Below, piece by piece: positions 16,944-24,808 of a stretch of 64,000 bases of DNA (position 1 is its first letter; each line of letters opens with the position of its first letter). The stretch spans positions 186,001 to 250,000 of the forward strand of contig DYIL01000001.1 of NCBI GenBank assembly GCA_020723665.1. Direction: 5' to 3'. The notes under the pieces were generated by a model. That model saw nothing but the letters and a program-made list of their open reading frames with translations, had not been told where the DNA came from and did not search any database. The translations under genes and the position numbers were made by a program. The DNA comes from Methyloversatilis universalis (GTDB lineage: Bacteria > Pseudomonadota > Gammaproteobacteria > Methylococcales > Methylococcaceae).

Positions 16944-17686
16944 TGGAGGAGTATGACCTCTACCGCTTCACCCATCCGGACGGTTCCAGCAAGGATTGGG
17001 CAATCCGGCGCAATGCCGATGGCCGCATCACGACACGCTGGGGACGCACCGGTCCAACACTTCCACAAGTCGGTACCCGCCATCAGGACAAGACCGCCCT
17101 GGAAAACGCCAAGCGGCGGAAGGGGTACATCCATGTCGGCAAGGTGCTGATCGATGACCATGGCAGAATCCAGTCCTTCGGGAACGACGTCCAGGACGAG
17201 CCTGCGCCAAGCCAACCTGCGGCGCGGAAAGAAGCGCTCTACTGGCGCATCAAGATCGGAGGATCGGCCACGCGAGAACAGTTGCTCGAATGGGGCAAAG
17301 CGGTAACCGGTGCGGCGAACCGGCTGGGTACGGCGTTCGGACTCGATTGCAGCGAGCGCGCCAATTTCGAGCCAGGTGCCATCGCCCACTGGCGCATTCC
17401 GGGGACCGGAGCATCCGGGGCGGGCCAAATCGGGCTTGACCAAGGGGTTATCCCGCTCCTAATCCTGATGACGATGAAGAGGTTGGCACCCGATGACGTA
17501 AGTGTCTCGCTTGCCACCGAGGACGGCGTCGAAATCGGGACCGATCTCAGAAAGGAAATCCAGGTGCTGGAAGGGTTCGGCACTGATCTCGAAAGCGTCA
17601 GGCCCATGGCCGAAGCGCTCGGGTTGCTTCCGCCGCGCATCAATCTGGCGGAAGCGATTCAGACGAATCAGGACTGCTGGTTCTGA
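16943..17686 (+). CDS. WGR-domain protein
   Basis: A 247-residue protein. Residues 1-75 form a WGR domain: YDLYRFTHPDGSSKDWAIRR, then TTRWGRTGPTLPQVGTR with the WGR triplet, and a K-rich helix (DKTALENAKRRKGY). WGR domains bind nucleic acid, known from PARPs and bacterial regulators. The rest is unrecognised and ends NQDCWF; an aromatic tail also ends the YqaJ (DAWF) and DUF3150 (LGAWF) proteins here. The ATG at 16943 overlaps the CobS stop by one base; a GTG one codon earlier is possible. May link the ATPase module to DNA. Confidence 0.8.
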   Translation: MEEYDLYRFTHPDGSSKDWAIRRNADGRITTRWGRTGPTLPQVGTRHQDKTALENAKRRKGYIHVGKVLIDDHGRIQSFGNDVQDEPAPSQPAARKEALYWRIKIGGSATREQLLEWGKAVTGAANRLGTAFGLDCSERANFEPGAIAHWRIPGTGASGAGQIGLDQGVIPLLILMTMKRLAPDDVSVSLATEDGVEIGTDLRKEIQVLEGFGTDLESVRPMAEALGLLPPRINLAEAIQTNQDCWF

Positions 17687-17697
17687 ATTCTTTTTTT

Positions 17698-17763
17698 CAC
17701 CCCGAAGGGGCGCATCATTCGCCCTCGGGGCAGAGTGCGCCCCTCTCTTTTGGAGGACGCACC
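17698..17763 (+). promoter_or_regulatory. Structured switch-like leader of the DUF3150 gene
   Basis: GGGGCGCA (17707-17714) is the exact complement of TGCGCCCC (17736-17743). Alternatively GTGCG-C-CCCTC (17735-17745) pairs with GGAGG-A-CGCAC (17752-17762), burying the SD just before the ATG at 17764. Confidence 0.77.
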
Positions 17764-18825
17764 ATGAAAGAAACCACAATGATTCTCGACCGCCTGCGGG
17801 TGGTCAAAATCGACGCCCATATCTGGGGCGGTCGCAAGAAGCTCCGCAAGGAGGATCTGATCCTCGCTGACGGCAGCGTGCTACCGCCCGAAGATCTGGC
17901 TTCGCTGGGTTCGAAGAAGATCGCCGATCCCCAAGAGCTCTCGGTCTTCAATCGCCTCAAGAAGGAGGCCGAACGGATCTGTCTCAAGGTAGGCACGCGC
18001 TTTCTGGGCGGCTTTGCCGTTCCGGAAGGCTCGATCGACTCGATCTGGTCCGAACTGGAGCGGATCGCCCTGAGCTTCCGTGCGGCCCGGGACGACTTCC
18101 TGTCCCGTTACGACGAGGCCGTCGAAGGCTGGGTGGCCAAACACCCCGAATTCGCCATGGCCATCCGCAAGGCGGTCGATCCTGTCGAGGTCGTCGCCGC
18201 GGGCCTCAGGTTCGATTACGTCATCTTCAGGGTTTCGCACCCGGAGAAGACGGAAACCGGAGATACGGCGGATTCGTCTTCTCCGCTCGACCGCAAGGTC
18301 GGCTCGCTGAGCGAAAACCTGTTTCGGGAAATCGCCCAAGAGGCCAACGATCTGGTCGAAAGCTCCCTGTTGGGACGCCAGGCCGTGACCCGTAAGGCGC
18401 TGAGTCCCCTCAAAAGGATGCGCGACAAGCTGGATGGGCTGGCGTTTTTGGACCACCGCGTCCAGCCGGTTGTGGCGACCCTTGATGAGTTGTTGTCACG
18501 CGCGCCGAAAACTGGCGCGCTGGACGGCCGGTATCTCAACGAGATGATCGCGACCGCCCTGTTGCTGTCCGATCCCGACAAGATCAAGCGGCACGGGGAA
18601 GGGCTGTTACAGATAGAAGGTCTGATACTACCGCAGATCGGAGATGGCTCGGCCTTTGAGGAGGCGGTGGAATCCCTGAACGACGAGGTTGCCGTTGACC
18701 CATCCGAAGACGACTGGCTCGACGAACCCGATGTCTTCGGGGAGCTCCCCCTTGGAGATCCGGAACACGCGGACGCCTCCGAAGATCAGGCGGTTTTGAC
18801 GGACGATCTCGGAGCCTGGTTCTGA
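17764..18825 (+). CDS. DUF3150 protein between CobS-like and CobT-like genes
   Basis: A 353-residue protein starting MKETTMILDRLRVVKIDAHI, with FGGRKKLRKEDL-type wording (WGGRKKLRKEDLIL), a long helical middle and an acidic tail ending LGAWF. This start and its place between a CobS-like ATPase and a CobT-like VWA protein match DUF3150 proteins of plasmids and ICEs. A second in-frame ATG is at 17779. No biochemical activity is known to me; it probably acts with the ATPase/VWA pair, as the order recurs in mobile elements. Confidence 0.75.
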   Translation: MKETTMILDRLRVVKIDAHIWGGRKKLRKEDLILADGSVLPPEDLASLGSKKIADPQELSVFNRLKKEAERICLKVGTRFLGGFAVPEGSIDSIWSELERIALSFRAARDDFLSRYDEAVEGWVAKHPEFAMAIRKAVDPVEVVAAGLRFDYVIFRVSHPEKTETGDTADSSSPLDRKVGSLSENLFREIAQEANDLVESSLLGRQAVTRKALSPLKRMRDKLDGLAFLDHRVQPVVATLDELLSRAPKTGALDGRYLNEMIATALLLSDPDKIKRHGEGLLQIEGLILPQIGDGSAFEEAVESLNDEVAVDPSEDDWLDEPDVFGELPLGDPEHADASEDQAVLTDDLGAWF

Positions 18826-18830
18826 ATGTA

Positions 18831-18905
18831 TCAACCCTGGCGGGGTGGCCATCCTACCCCGGTCGGGACTGGACCGCGCCCCGCCTGCCATGTTTGGAGG
18901 CAACT
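18831..18905 (+). promoter_or_regulatory. Structured leader before the 271-residue gene
   Basis: AACCC...GGG and GCGGGGT/ACCCCG-type pairing, with a later GCCCCGC complementary to the 5' GCGGGG. Pairing to the SD (TTTGGAGGC) is not clean here, so this copy is weaker. Confidence 0.5.
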
Positions 18906-19721
18906 ATGGCAAACAATTACGAACAAGCGACGGTGGAACCGGTATTGCCGGCGTCCGCCGTCTCGGATTTCGAGCGGGAACTCCTGCGCGGCTTCGGCTT
19001 CGCGAGCGAACCCGGCACCCTAGAGGCTGGCGCCAAGGCGCTGTATTTCTTCGCCGAAGACTCGGTGAATTCGTCCTATTTCGGCGCCTTGACCGTTGGC
19101 GATGTGATGGAAGCGGCAAGCCGAGGCGACAATCTCGCTGCCGCCCTGCTGGGGGATCTGGGCTCCCCAGAGGCCGACCTCACGATCGACACGTTCGACA
19201 AGGGGATTCCCTCCTGGGAGGACATCCTCCAGCACATCCTGCGGAAACCGGAGTGCGAAGGCATCGACGAAATCGTCGTCATGGCGGCGTACACCTGCTC
19301 CAAGATGCGGCCGGGAGAATTCGGCGGCTGGGTGACGCGCATTACGCGCGACTGCATTCAGTCCGAAGGAACCCGCTCCGTGCTGGACCGGATGCGGAAG
19401 GAAGATGCCCTTCACGAGGCGTCTGCTACCCTTCCTGAGGTATCTGACCACCACGAACACCTCCAACCGATATCAGCTTTTCAGGAAGATACCGGCGCCT
19501 TTGGCCCGCCGAGTGTAGACGTCCATATCGTCGCCAACGAAGAGCAAGTCGTCATTGATCTGGCGACCCCGGATCGCGCCTGGAAGGAGGGTCCGCGCCT
19601 TTATCTGGAACGGCGGAACGACCAGTGGCGTTGCTACATTCACAGGGACTCGGATGATGCCAAGGCGTTGCTCTCTATCCACGACGACCGGACGGTCGGC
19701 TTTGAGAGCTTTGACGCCTAG
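18906..19721 (+). CDS. Hypothetical protein of the CobS/CobT module
   Basis: A 271-residue acidic protein, MANNYEQATVEPVLPASAVS onward. No recognised domain; the middle looks helical (DLGSPEADLTIDTFDKGIPSWEDILQHIL) and the last third beta-rich (EEQVVIDLATPDRAWKEGPRLYLERRNDQWRCYIH). The ATG at 18906 has GGAGG six bases upstream; the track start (TTG at 18894) lies on that site. Position between DUF3150 and the CobT-like gene suggests a shared role, but this is inference. Confidence 0.7.
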   Translation: MANNYEQATVEPVLPASAVSDFERELLRGFGFASEPGTLEAGAKALYFFAEDSVNSSYFGALTVGDVMEAASRGDNLAAALLGDLGSPEADLTIDTFDKGIPSWEDILQHILRKPECEGIDEIVVMAAYTCSKMRPGEFGGWVTRITRDCIQSEGTRSVLDRMRKEDALHEASATLPEVSDHHEHLQPISAFQEDTGAFGPPSVDVHIVANEEQVVIDLATPDRAWKEGPRLYLERRNDQWRCYIHRDSDDAKALLSIHDDRTVGFESFDA

Positions 19722-19815
19722 CGTCGGAAAGTAGCGCTGGTACACGATGACCTCGTGAATGACCCGAATCGCGAGGCCCATGGGCTGACCTGCGATAGCG
19801 CAGCCGGCCTTACCA

Positions 19816-19885
19816 GTAAACCCGAAAGGGGCAAGTCCGCCCCGAAGGGGATCGGGTTTGCCCCTTATTTCTTAAGGAGCAAACC
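19816..19885 (+). promoter_or_regulatory. Structured switch-like leader of the cobT-like gene
   Basis: AAGGGGCAA (19826-19834) is the exact complement of TTGCCCCTT (19858-19866). The same strand, GGTTTGC-CCCTTA (19855-19867), pairs with TTAAGGAGCAAACC (19872-19885), hiding the SD up to the ATG at 19886. GTCCGCCCCGAAGGGG forms an inner hairpin. Confidence 0.78.
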
Positions 19886-21685
19886 ATGAACAGAAATCTC
19901 AACAACGCATTCCCCATCGTCGCTGCGGCGCTGGGCGACAAGCTGGGCGTGAAAGTTCGCGTCGGTGGACAGGAGGCCAGGACCGACGGGGACATCATCC
20001 AGATCCCGGCCTATGACGGCGAGGATCCCGATTATCGGGATGTGGCCTGGGGCTACCTGGCTCATGAAGCCGCTCATGTTCGATACACGGAGATGAGCTA
20101 CTTCAACCAGGCGGCCGCATCACCAATCCGCAAAGCCCTCCTCAACATTCTCGAGGACGTCCGGATCGAAAAGCGTCTGGCCGACATTTACCCGGGCACG
20201 CGCCTGACCATCGAAAAGACGGTGAGAAAGCTCATCAACAACGGCGACTTTGCCGCCCCCACGCCGGACGATCATCCGGCCGCGGTGCTGCAGGCCTTCC
20301 TGCTGTTCGGGCTGAGGAGACGGGAACTGAGGCAGACGGCCCTGTCGGACCTCGCCGATTCGGCGGAACGAATGCTTGAGGACCGCTTCCCGGCCGGCGC
20401 GGTGACCCGGCTGTTCGGTCTACTTTCCGAGGTTCCGGATTTGATCGGGACGCGGGACTGTCTGAGCCTGACGGATCGGATCCTGCGCATGATTCAGGAA
20501 GAACTGGAGAAGGCGAACGAAGAGAATTCGTCCGGTCCGGACGAACCAGGCGGGCAGGACCGGCAAACCGGACAAAGCCGGCCCGCCCCCCGGGATGGCG
20601 GTTCGGACGATAGTCCTCACTCCGCAATGGATGAGAGTAACGACTTGGGAGCCCTGCTGGATGGCGGGAAAACCGAAAACGATAGTGGGATCGTCGCCCA
20701 TGCGCCGGAGGATGTTCGGAAGGCAGCGGCCGACGGCGAGACGCCATTGCCATCCTCTTCCGGTCAAGACACGAAGGACGATGCGGGGATCGGCGCTCTG
20801 CGGGCGGTCTTGTCCGCCGGCGACGGCGATATCGGTCAGGACCTCTTTGAACAGGCACGGGACGCCATGAGACTGACTGCGTCGCAGAGCACGGACATTT
20901 CGCTACCGACTGTGGATGAGCCGCCGAGGAACCTCCAAGGCGGTCTTGCCCTGCTCGACAAATCGGCGAGGGAATCGGGCCGAATCCGGGCCACCTTGCA
21001 GGGTCTGGTCCAATCCAGTCGCCTGCGGAGGCCGGTGCACAAACGCGCGGGCCACCGCGTGGATGGCAACCGGCTGTACCGGATCGCGACCGGCGATGCG
21101 CGCGTCTTTGACCGGCGCTCGCCGCAGTCCGCGCCCAATACGGCGGTGCATGTGCTGGTCGACCGTTCGCCCTCGATGAAAGCCATGGTCATCCACGACC
21201 AGAAAGTCATAGGCCTGCGAATCGACCTGGCCTGGGAAGCTTCGATGGCTCTGGCCCTGGCGCTGGAAGGCATCCCCGGGGTCAATCCCGCGGTCACGGC
21301 CTTTCCGGGACTCTTCGGGGCCGACGACCGCGTCTATCGCGTGATGGATCATGGCCAACGGGTCCGGCAACGCGCGTCCTGTTACGGTTTCGGAACCGAG
21401 GGCGGAACGCCGCTGGCCCAGGGACTGTGGTATGCGGCCAGCCGATTACTGGCCTGCCGCGAGCCGCGCAAGGTCATTCTGGCGTTGACGGACGGCGAGC
21501 CCGACAATCTGGACGCCACGCAGGACATTCTCGCCCGCTGTGCCGCGACCGGCATCGAAGTGGTGGGGATCGGCCTGGGGCTGGATATCGGACAGGTGTT
21601 CGAACGTTCCGTATCGATCCTGCACATCCACGAGCTTCGAGCCCGGTTGTTCGAGCTGTCTCGGAATCTGCTGATCGCCGCATGA
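19886..21685 (+). CDS. cobT: CobT-like VWA protein with HExxH N-terminal domain
   Basis: A 599-residue protein. The C-terminal third is a von Willebrand A domain with a MIDAS DxSxS (VDRSPSMKA) and later LALTDGEPDN, as in CobT. The N-terminal domain has a zinc-peptidase-like HEAAH at residues 60-64 and an acidic ILEDVRIEKRL about 30 residues later, which could give the third ligand of a gluzincin site. The middle (about 205-290) is acidic, Gly/Pro-rich and probably disordered. VWA proteins partner with MoxR/CobS ATPases, here 3 kb upstream. Cobalt chelation is unlikely without the large subunit. Confidence 0.85.
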   Translation: MNRNLNNAFPIVAAALGDKLGVKVRVGGQEARTDGDIIQIPAYDGEDPDYRDVAWGYLAHEAAHVRYTEMSYFNQAAASPIRKALLNILEDVRIEKRLADIYPGTRLTIEKTVRKLINNGDFAAPTPDDHPAAVLQAFLLFGLRRRELRQTALSDLADSAERMLEDRFPAGAVTRLFGLLSEVPDLIGTRDCLSLTDRILRMIQEELEKANEENSSGPDEPGGQDRQTGQSRPAPRDGGSDDSPHSAMDESNDLGALLDGGKTENDSGIVAHAPEDVRKAAADGETPLPSSSGQDTKDDAGIGALRAVLSAGDGDIGQDLFEQARDAMRLTASQSTDISLPTVDEPPRNLQGGLALLDKSARESGRIRATLQGLVQSSRLRRPVHKRAGHRVDGNRLYRIATGDARVFDRRSPQSAPNTAVHVLVDRSPSMKAMVIHDQKVIGLRIDLAWEASMALALALEGIPGVNPAVTAFPGLFGADDRVYRVMDHGQRVRQRASCYGFGTEGGTPLAQGLWYAASRLLACREPRKVILALTDGEPDNLDATQDILARCAATGIEVVGIGLGLDIGQVFERSVSILHIHELRARLFELSRNLLIAA

Positions 21686-21692
21686 AACGAGC

Positions 21693-21718
21693 GCGCCGGC
21701 TTAACGCCGGCGCCTTTT
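21693..21718 (+). terminator. Terminator after the cobT-like gene
   Basis: GCGCCGGC-TTAAC-GCCGGCGC followed by CTTTT, just after the stop codon at 21685. Perfect 8-bp GC stem; it ends the CobS-CobT unit. Confidence 0.8.
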
Positions 21719-21871
21719 CAGTGCCTGCCGGCCGGGTGGGCACCGGAAAGGCGACTTCTTGTGCGCGTCCATGACGGACCAGCACTCGATGATCCCAGCT
21801 GAGGATCTCAAACAAGCAGCCACACGACGGTCGTACGGGAGCCTGCCTCTCGTCATGATACTTAATCTACC

Positions 21872-21939
21872 CACCTGGGAGCAAACGATCCCCCTGGGAG
21901 GGCGTTTCTCCTTGTACTTTTACCATAGGAGAAACGAGC
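21872..21939 (+). promoter_or_regulatory. Structured switch-like leader of the membrane protein gene
   Basis: CGTTTCTCCT (21903-21912) is an exact 10-base complement of AGGAGAAACG (21927-21936), the ribosome site before the ATG at 21940. The 5' GGAGCAAACG (21878-21887) can compete for it with one mismatch. Confidence 0.77.
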
Positions 21940-22563
21940 ATGTACTTTATCCTTGGACTTTGCATGATCGCGGCCGTCATCGTCGCGGCCAACATCGTGC
22001 TCACCACGATAGTGAGGCTGGCTTCTTTCGCATTCGCAGCGGCAAAAGCCGGTTATGAAGCGATCCGCGCCCGGCGCGCGCATAGCGAACGTATCTATCA
22101 CTACCCATCATCCGTAATGGCCACCCCCATTCGGCCCAAGCGGGACTGGGAAAAGGAATCGACGTTGGTGCGCCAGCAGGTCCTTCTCGAAGGCCCGCGC
22201 ATCTGGCGTAACCCCAGCCCTGTTCTCCAGCAGATCGATTGGGACATCGCCATCGAACTGAAAAAACAGGAACTGGTCCGCCTCAAGACCGAAACGGCAC
22301 AGATTGTCCAGCAGCAGACCAAGGCAGAAGCCCGGGTCATGCGAAGGAAAAGCAGGTCAGCCAAACCGCTGACGGCTACCCGACAGGATGATCTGTTTTC
22401 GGTGACCTCAGCGACAAGTCAGCCGGCTTCGCTGGCCGAAGCCGGCATAACTCTGCCGCTTGCCGCGCAATTCGGCGAATCTCCGGGTCATCCGGTTCGC
22501 CGCGAAGGACTGCATCCGTCAGTTCGGCAACCCGCTGCCCGAAGCGGTTGTTTCCGCCATTGA
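21940..22563 (+). CDS. Hypothetical single-pass membrane protein
   Basis: A 207-residue protein with an N-terminal membrane segment (FILGLCMIAAVIVAANIVLTTIV) and a basic, helical cytoplasmic-type region with a possible coiled coil near residues 105-135 (ELKKQELVRLKTETAQIVQQQ). The last 60 residues read through the 3' end of the convergent gene at 22376-22885 and look low-complexity, so the original protein may have ended earlier. No family recognised. Strong switch-like leader and RBS support the start. Confidence 0.6.
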   Translation: MYFILGLCMIAAVIVAANIVLTTIVRLASFAFAAAKAGYEAIRARRAHSERIYHYPSSVMATPIRPKRDWEKESTLVRQQVLLEGPRIWRNPSPVLQQIDWDIAIELKKQELVRLKTETAQIVQQQTKAEARVMRRKSRSAKPLTATRQDDLFSVTSATSQPASLAEAGITLPLAAQFGESPGHPVRREGLHPSVRQPAARSGCFRH

Positions 22564-22885
22564 AAACCTGAAGTGTCCGGCCATTGGCGTATACCGTTCT
22601 GACCGGACCGCGGTCCACCCCGTCCTCCAGCAGGAGGAGGTTAAGAGCGGCCTGCGCCTTCGCTCTGGCCATCTCCGGCCGAAGGCGTAGCAACCAAAGG
22701 ACGCGCTCGCCAAGTTCGCGATCCTTCGGATCATCATCGTCGAAATGGCGATCTCTAACGAGATCGGCCAACTCAGCCATCTCATTGAAATAGCGGTTGC
22801 ATTCCTCAAGCACCTGCCTGGAATCGTCCAGGATCTCCTCGGGTGGAGGCGACGGTTTGAGGAGCTGTTTCAGCTTTTGCAGCAT
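22376..22885 (-). CDS. Hypothetical leftward ICE protein
   Basis: A 169-residue, mostly helical, charged protein, MLQKLKQLLKPSPPPEEILD onward. The ATG at 22885 is preceded on the minus strand by CGAGGA at good distance. The 3' 188 bases overlap the convergent membrane protein gene, an unusually long overlap, so one of the two probably uses less of its ORF. No recognised domain. Confidence 0.55.
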   Translation of the reverse strand: MLQKLKQLLKPSPPPEEILDDSRQVLEECNRYFNEMAELADLVRDRHFDDDDPKDRELGERVLWLLRLRPEMARAKAQAALNLLLLEDGVDRGPVRTVYANGRTLQVFNGGNNRFGQRVAELTDAVLRGEPDDPEIRRIARQAAELCRLRPAKPADLSLRSPKTDHPVG

Positions 22886-22990
22886 CGGGATTTCCTCGAG
22901 GATTCTGTTCTATGACCAGAAGATAACCGAGAAAACCCGATAGGCAATACCCAACCACGGCCCGGCATCCAGAGAGATGTCGTGGCGATC

Positions 22991-23058
22991 CAGCAACCCT
23001 CGAGGGGCGGACATTCCTTTTGGGGAACCTGGTCTGCCCTCATACCAAGAGAAAGATC
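22991..23058 (+). promoter_or_regulatory. Structured leader before the 142-residue gene
   Basis: GAGGGGCGGAC (23003-23012) pairs with GTCTGCCCTC (23032-23041), with a TTCCTTTTGGGGAA hairpin between. SD sequestration is not obvious, as the ribosome site (AAGAGAAAG) is weak. Confidence 0.55.
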
Positions 23059-23487
23059 ATGAAAAAATTCGTTGTCAGCTACGAGTTGGACTACGTCCAC
23101 ACGGTCCGAGTCGGAGTTACCGCACCGGATGCTGAAGCCGCGAAGAAAACCGCGGAGGAAGCGTTCGATACCGGGACAATTTGGGACAACACGGCAGACA
23201 TGCCGTTGTTGTACGACGACTTCGAGGAAATGGATCGCGGTCACGTGCTCGAGTTCGAGGCCCAGGAGGTCGAGGAATTCCCGGAGCCCGAGGCCTGCGT
23301 GAGGGAGATCATCCAGCGTGACAAAGCATTCGCTGCGTGCAAGGCGCTGATCGCTGCTTACCAGAGGGGAGAGGAGTGCGAATCCATTGACTGGGAAGAT
23401 GTGGATCAAGCCCATCAACTCGCGTTGAAGGCCATGCCACACCTGGCGAGGGAGCAAGATGTCCTTTCCGGTGACGTCGTCAACTGA
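23059..23487 (+). CDS. Small acidic hypothetical protein
   Basis: A 142-residue protein, MKKFVVSYELDYVHTVRVGV onward; a beta-hairpin then a helix (PDAEAAKKTAEEAF) suggest a ferredoxin-like alpha/beta start. Strongly acidic, with no recognised family. The ATG at 23059 is preferred over the track start at 23020, which lies in the leader. Followed 11 bases later by another small gene on the same strand. Confidence 0.65.
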   Translation: MKKFVVSYELDYVHTVRVGVTAPDAEAAKKTAEEAFDTGTIWDNTADMPLLYDDFEEMDRGHVLEFEAQEVEEFPEPEACVREIIQRDKAFAACKALIAAYQRGEECESIDWEDVDQAHQLALKAMPHLAREQDVLSGDVVN

Positions 23488-23497
23488 GGGAGGAGTC

Positions 23498-23773
23498 ATG
23501 CCTTACCAGACCATCTGGGTCGAACCCGAAATCCTGTATCAAGGAACGGAGGTGACCATCCTTGCCAGTTATCACGAAGACGAGTGGGAGGAACCGCAAT
23601 TCTACTGGGTTCGTCCCATTCCAGCAGGCTACGATCTCTCGGCTGAAATGGAATTCGAATCCGTCGATCTTCGGGAAATTGGATTCCGTGGCGACTTTCA
23701 GGATGAGCCAGAACGCTTGGCCTTCATCCAGAAAGCGGTTGCGGACGGCCACCTCAAGCCTGTGAGTCGATAG
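23498..23773 (+). CDS. Small acidic hypothetical protein
   Basis: A 91-residue acidic protein starting MPYQTIWVEPEILYQGTEVT. The ATG at 23498 has an ideal GGGAGGAG site and follows the previous stop by 11 bases, so the two are probably co-transcribed. Acidic small proteins encoded near recombination and defence genes of mobile elements sometimes mimic DNA, but nothing here shows that. No family recognised. Confidence 0.6.
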   Translation: MPYQTIWVEPEILYQGTEVTILASYHEDEWEEPQFYWVRPIPAGYDLSAEMEFESVDLREIGFRGDFQDEPERLAFIQKAVADGHLKPVSR

Positions 23774-23787
23774 AAGGAGCATCCATC

Positions 23788-23848
23788 AACAACCCAGCCG
23801 GGGAAAATACCCCGGAGGGGTCGTTTCCCCGGCCAATGGAGAAACGAT
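23788..23848 (+). promoter_or_regulatory. Structured switch-like leader before the 166-residue gene
   Basis: GCCGGGGAAA (23797-23806) is the exact complement of TTTCCCCGGC (23824-23833). The overlapping TCGTTTC (23821-23827) pairs with GAAACGA (23841-23847) and CCC with the GGA of the ribosome site, hiding it in a short hairpin. Confidence 0.76.
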
Positions 23849-24349
23849 ATGACAAAAGTACAAAGCCTCTCTGAAGGTGGCCGCGAGCCCGAATGCGGCG
23901 ATCTAGTCAACGCACTGAAGGAGTGCCTCGCCGCGATGGAGTCCATGCGGACCCAGATCGAACAGATGAGAGGCTTGTTCGATGACGCCGATGGCGCCAT
24001 TGCCGGTGCGTGTCGGGATCACGAGGCGGCCGATTCCTTTGCAAGATCCGTGTTGGCATCGGAAGGAGGCGGTCATGGCAAATCCTGCATGGACAGGCTT
24101 TACATCGCCACCGCCGCTTTGCGCGATCTTCAAGTGGGCTTCCCACATGACGAGATTGCCGCCGTGCATGGCACCGGTCTGCGCAACCTAGTTCGCGAAC
24201 TCGCTAATTACCTCCGTGAAAACGGGATCGATGATGAGGGGGCGCTGGATTGCGTTGCAATGGATGAAATCGAGCCACAGCAAGCCGAGAACATCGTCGC
24301 GGAAACACCCGATGCGCTCTCTCCAGTACGCAGGGAGCATACGAAATGA
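23849..24349 (+). CDS. Hypothetical helical ICE protein
   Basis: A 166-residue mostly helical protein (MTKVQSLSEGGREPECGDLV onward) with heptad-like stretches (LKECLAAMESMRTQIEQM). No recognised domain. The ATG at 23849 lies seven bases after AATGGAG inside the leader hairpin. Stop overlaps the next start by ATGA, so the two genes are coupled. Confidence 0.62.
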   Translation: MTKVQSLSEGGREPECGDLVNALKECLAAMESMRTQIEQMRGLFDDADGAIAGACRDHEAADSFARSVLASEGGGHGKSCMDRLYIATAALRDLQVGFPHDEIAAVHGTGLRNLVRELANYLRENGIDDEGALDCVAMDEIEPQQAENIVAETPDALSPVRREHTK

Positions 24350-24588
24350 AAGGGTACGACCAAACGGATTTCGAGAGGAATCCAAGCAAGTACCGTCTGT
24401 TCAAGACGGCACGGATTGCTGAGGCGCCTCTGGCGGAAGACGGCTACCACGTCGGCAGAATGGTCAGCATCGAATACCTCGATACGCGGACCAACGCCGC
24501 CGTCGCCGGTTATCCCGTCATGCCGCTGTATGCCGTGGACGGTAAGTTCTACCTGTTCGCCAGGGCGCTTGCGGATTTCGCGCTGTAA
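24346..24588 (+). CDS. Small hypothetical protein
   Basis: An 80-residue protein, MKGYDQTDFERNPSKYRLFK onward, with a beta-rich middle (GRMVSIEYLDTRTNAAVAGYPVMPLYAV) suggesting a small barrel. Start overlaps the upstream stop (ATGA). Followed by a hairpin with a T run. No family recognised. Confidence 0.55.
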   Translation: MKGYDQTDFERNPSKYRLFKTARIAEAPLAEDGYHVGRMVSIEYLDTRTNAAVAGYPVMPLYAVDGKFYLFARALADFAL

Positions 24589-24601
24589 TACGCGCTGTAA
24601 T

Positions 24602-24657
24602 GACCGATCCCCATCGGGATAACCGTCCCGATGAGGCGGTCCTCGATGGTTTTTTTG
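24602..24657 (+). terminator. Hairpin with T tract after the small gene pair
   Basis: CATCGGGA-TAACCG-TCCCGATG (24612-24633), with outer GACCG/CGGTC pairing, followed by GATGGTTTTTTT. It probably ends the transcript from the leader at 23788. Confidence 0.65.
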
Positions 24658-24732
24658 GCTATTAGGGGGAGGGATAAATTCTCTCCCCCTTTCGCAACTT
24701 ACGTGAGCGCTGCGGAATATCGCAGCGATTCT

Positions 24733-24808
24733 GCCAACCGCCCCTGCGGGATGTTTCGTCCCGCACGGGCCGAAGTGTCTCCGGGGGTTTTTTACTCCGG
24801 AGATCCCC
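24733..24808 (+). promoter_or_regulatory. Structured leader of the DUF4942 gene
   Basis: CTGCGGGA...TCCCGCA hairpin, then TCTCCGG (24778-24784) paired to CCGGAGA (24797-24803), which contains the SD before the ATG at 24809. Same design as upstream leaders, with a shorter 5' competing arm. Confidence 0.62.

Noticed and set aside
15999-21685. Cobaltochelatase function for the CobS/CobT-like pair
   Set aside because: No CobN large subunit or cobalamin gene in the window, and such pairs are common on ICEs without them.
21759-22058. 99-residue ORF overlapping the leader at 21872
   Set aside because: Runs through the structured leader and the start of the membrane protein gene in another frame.
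11203-24808. CRISPR array
   Set aside because: The repeated leaders are spaced by genes, differ in sequence and precede start codons; no regular repeat-spacer pattern exists anywhere in the window.
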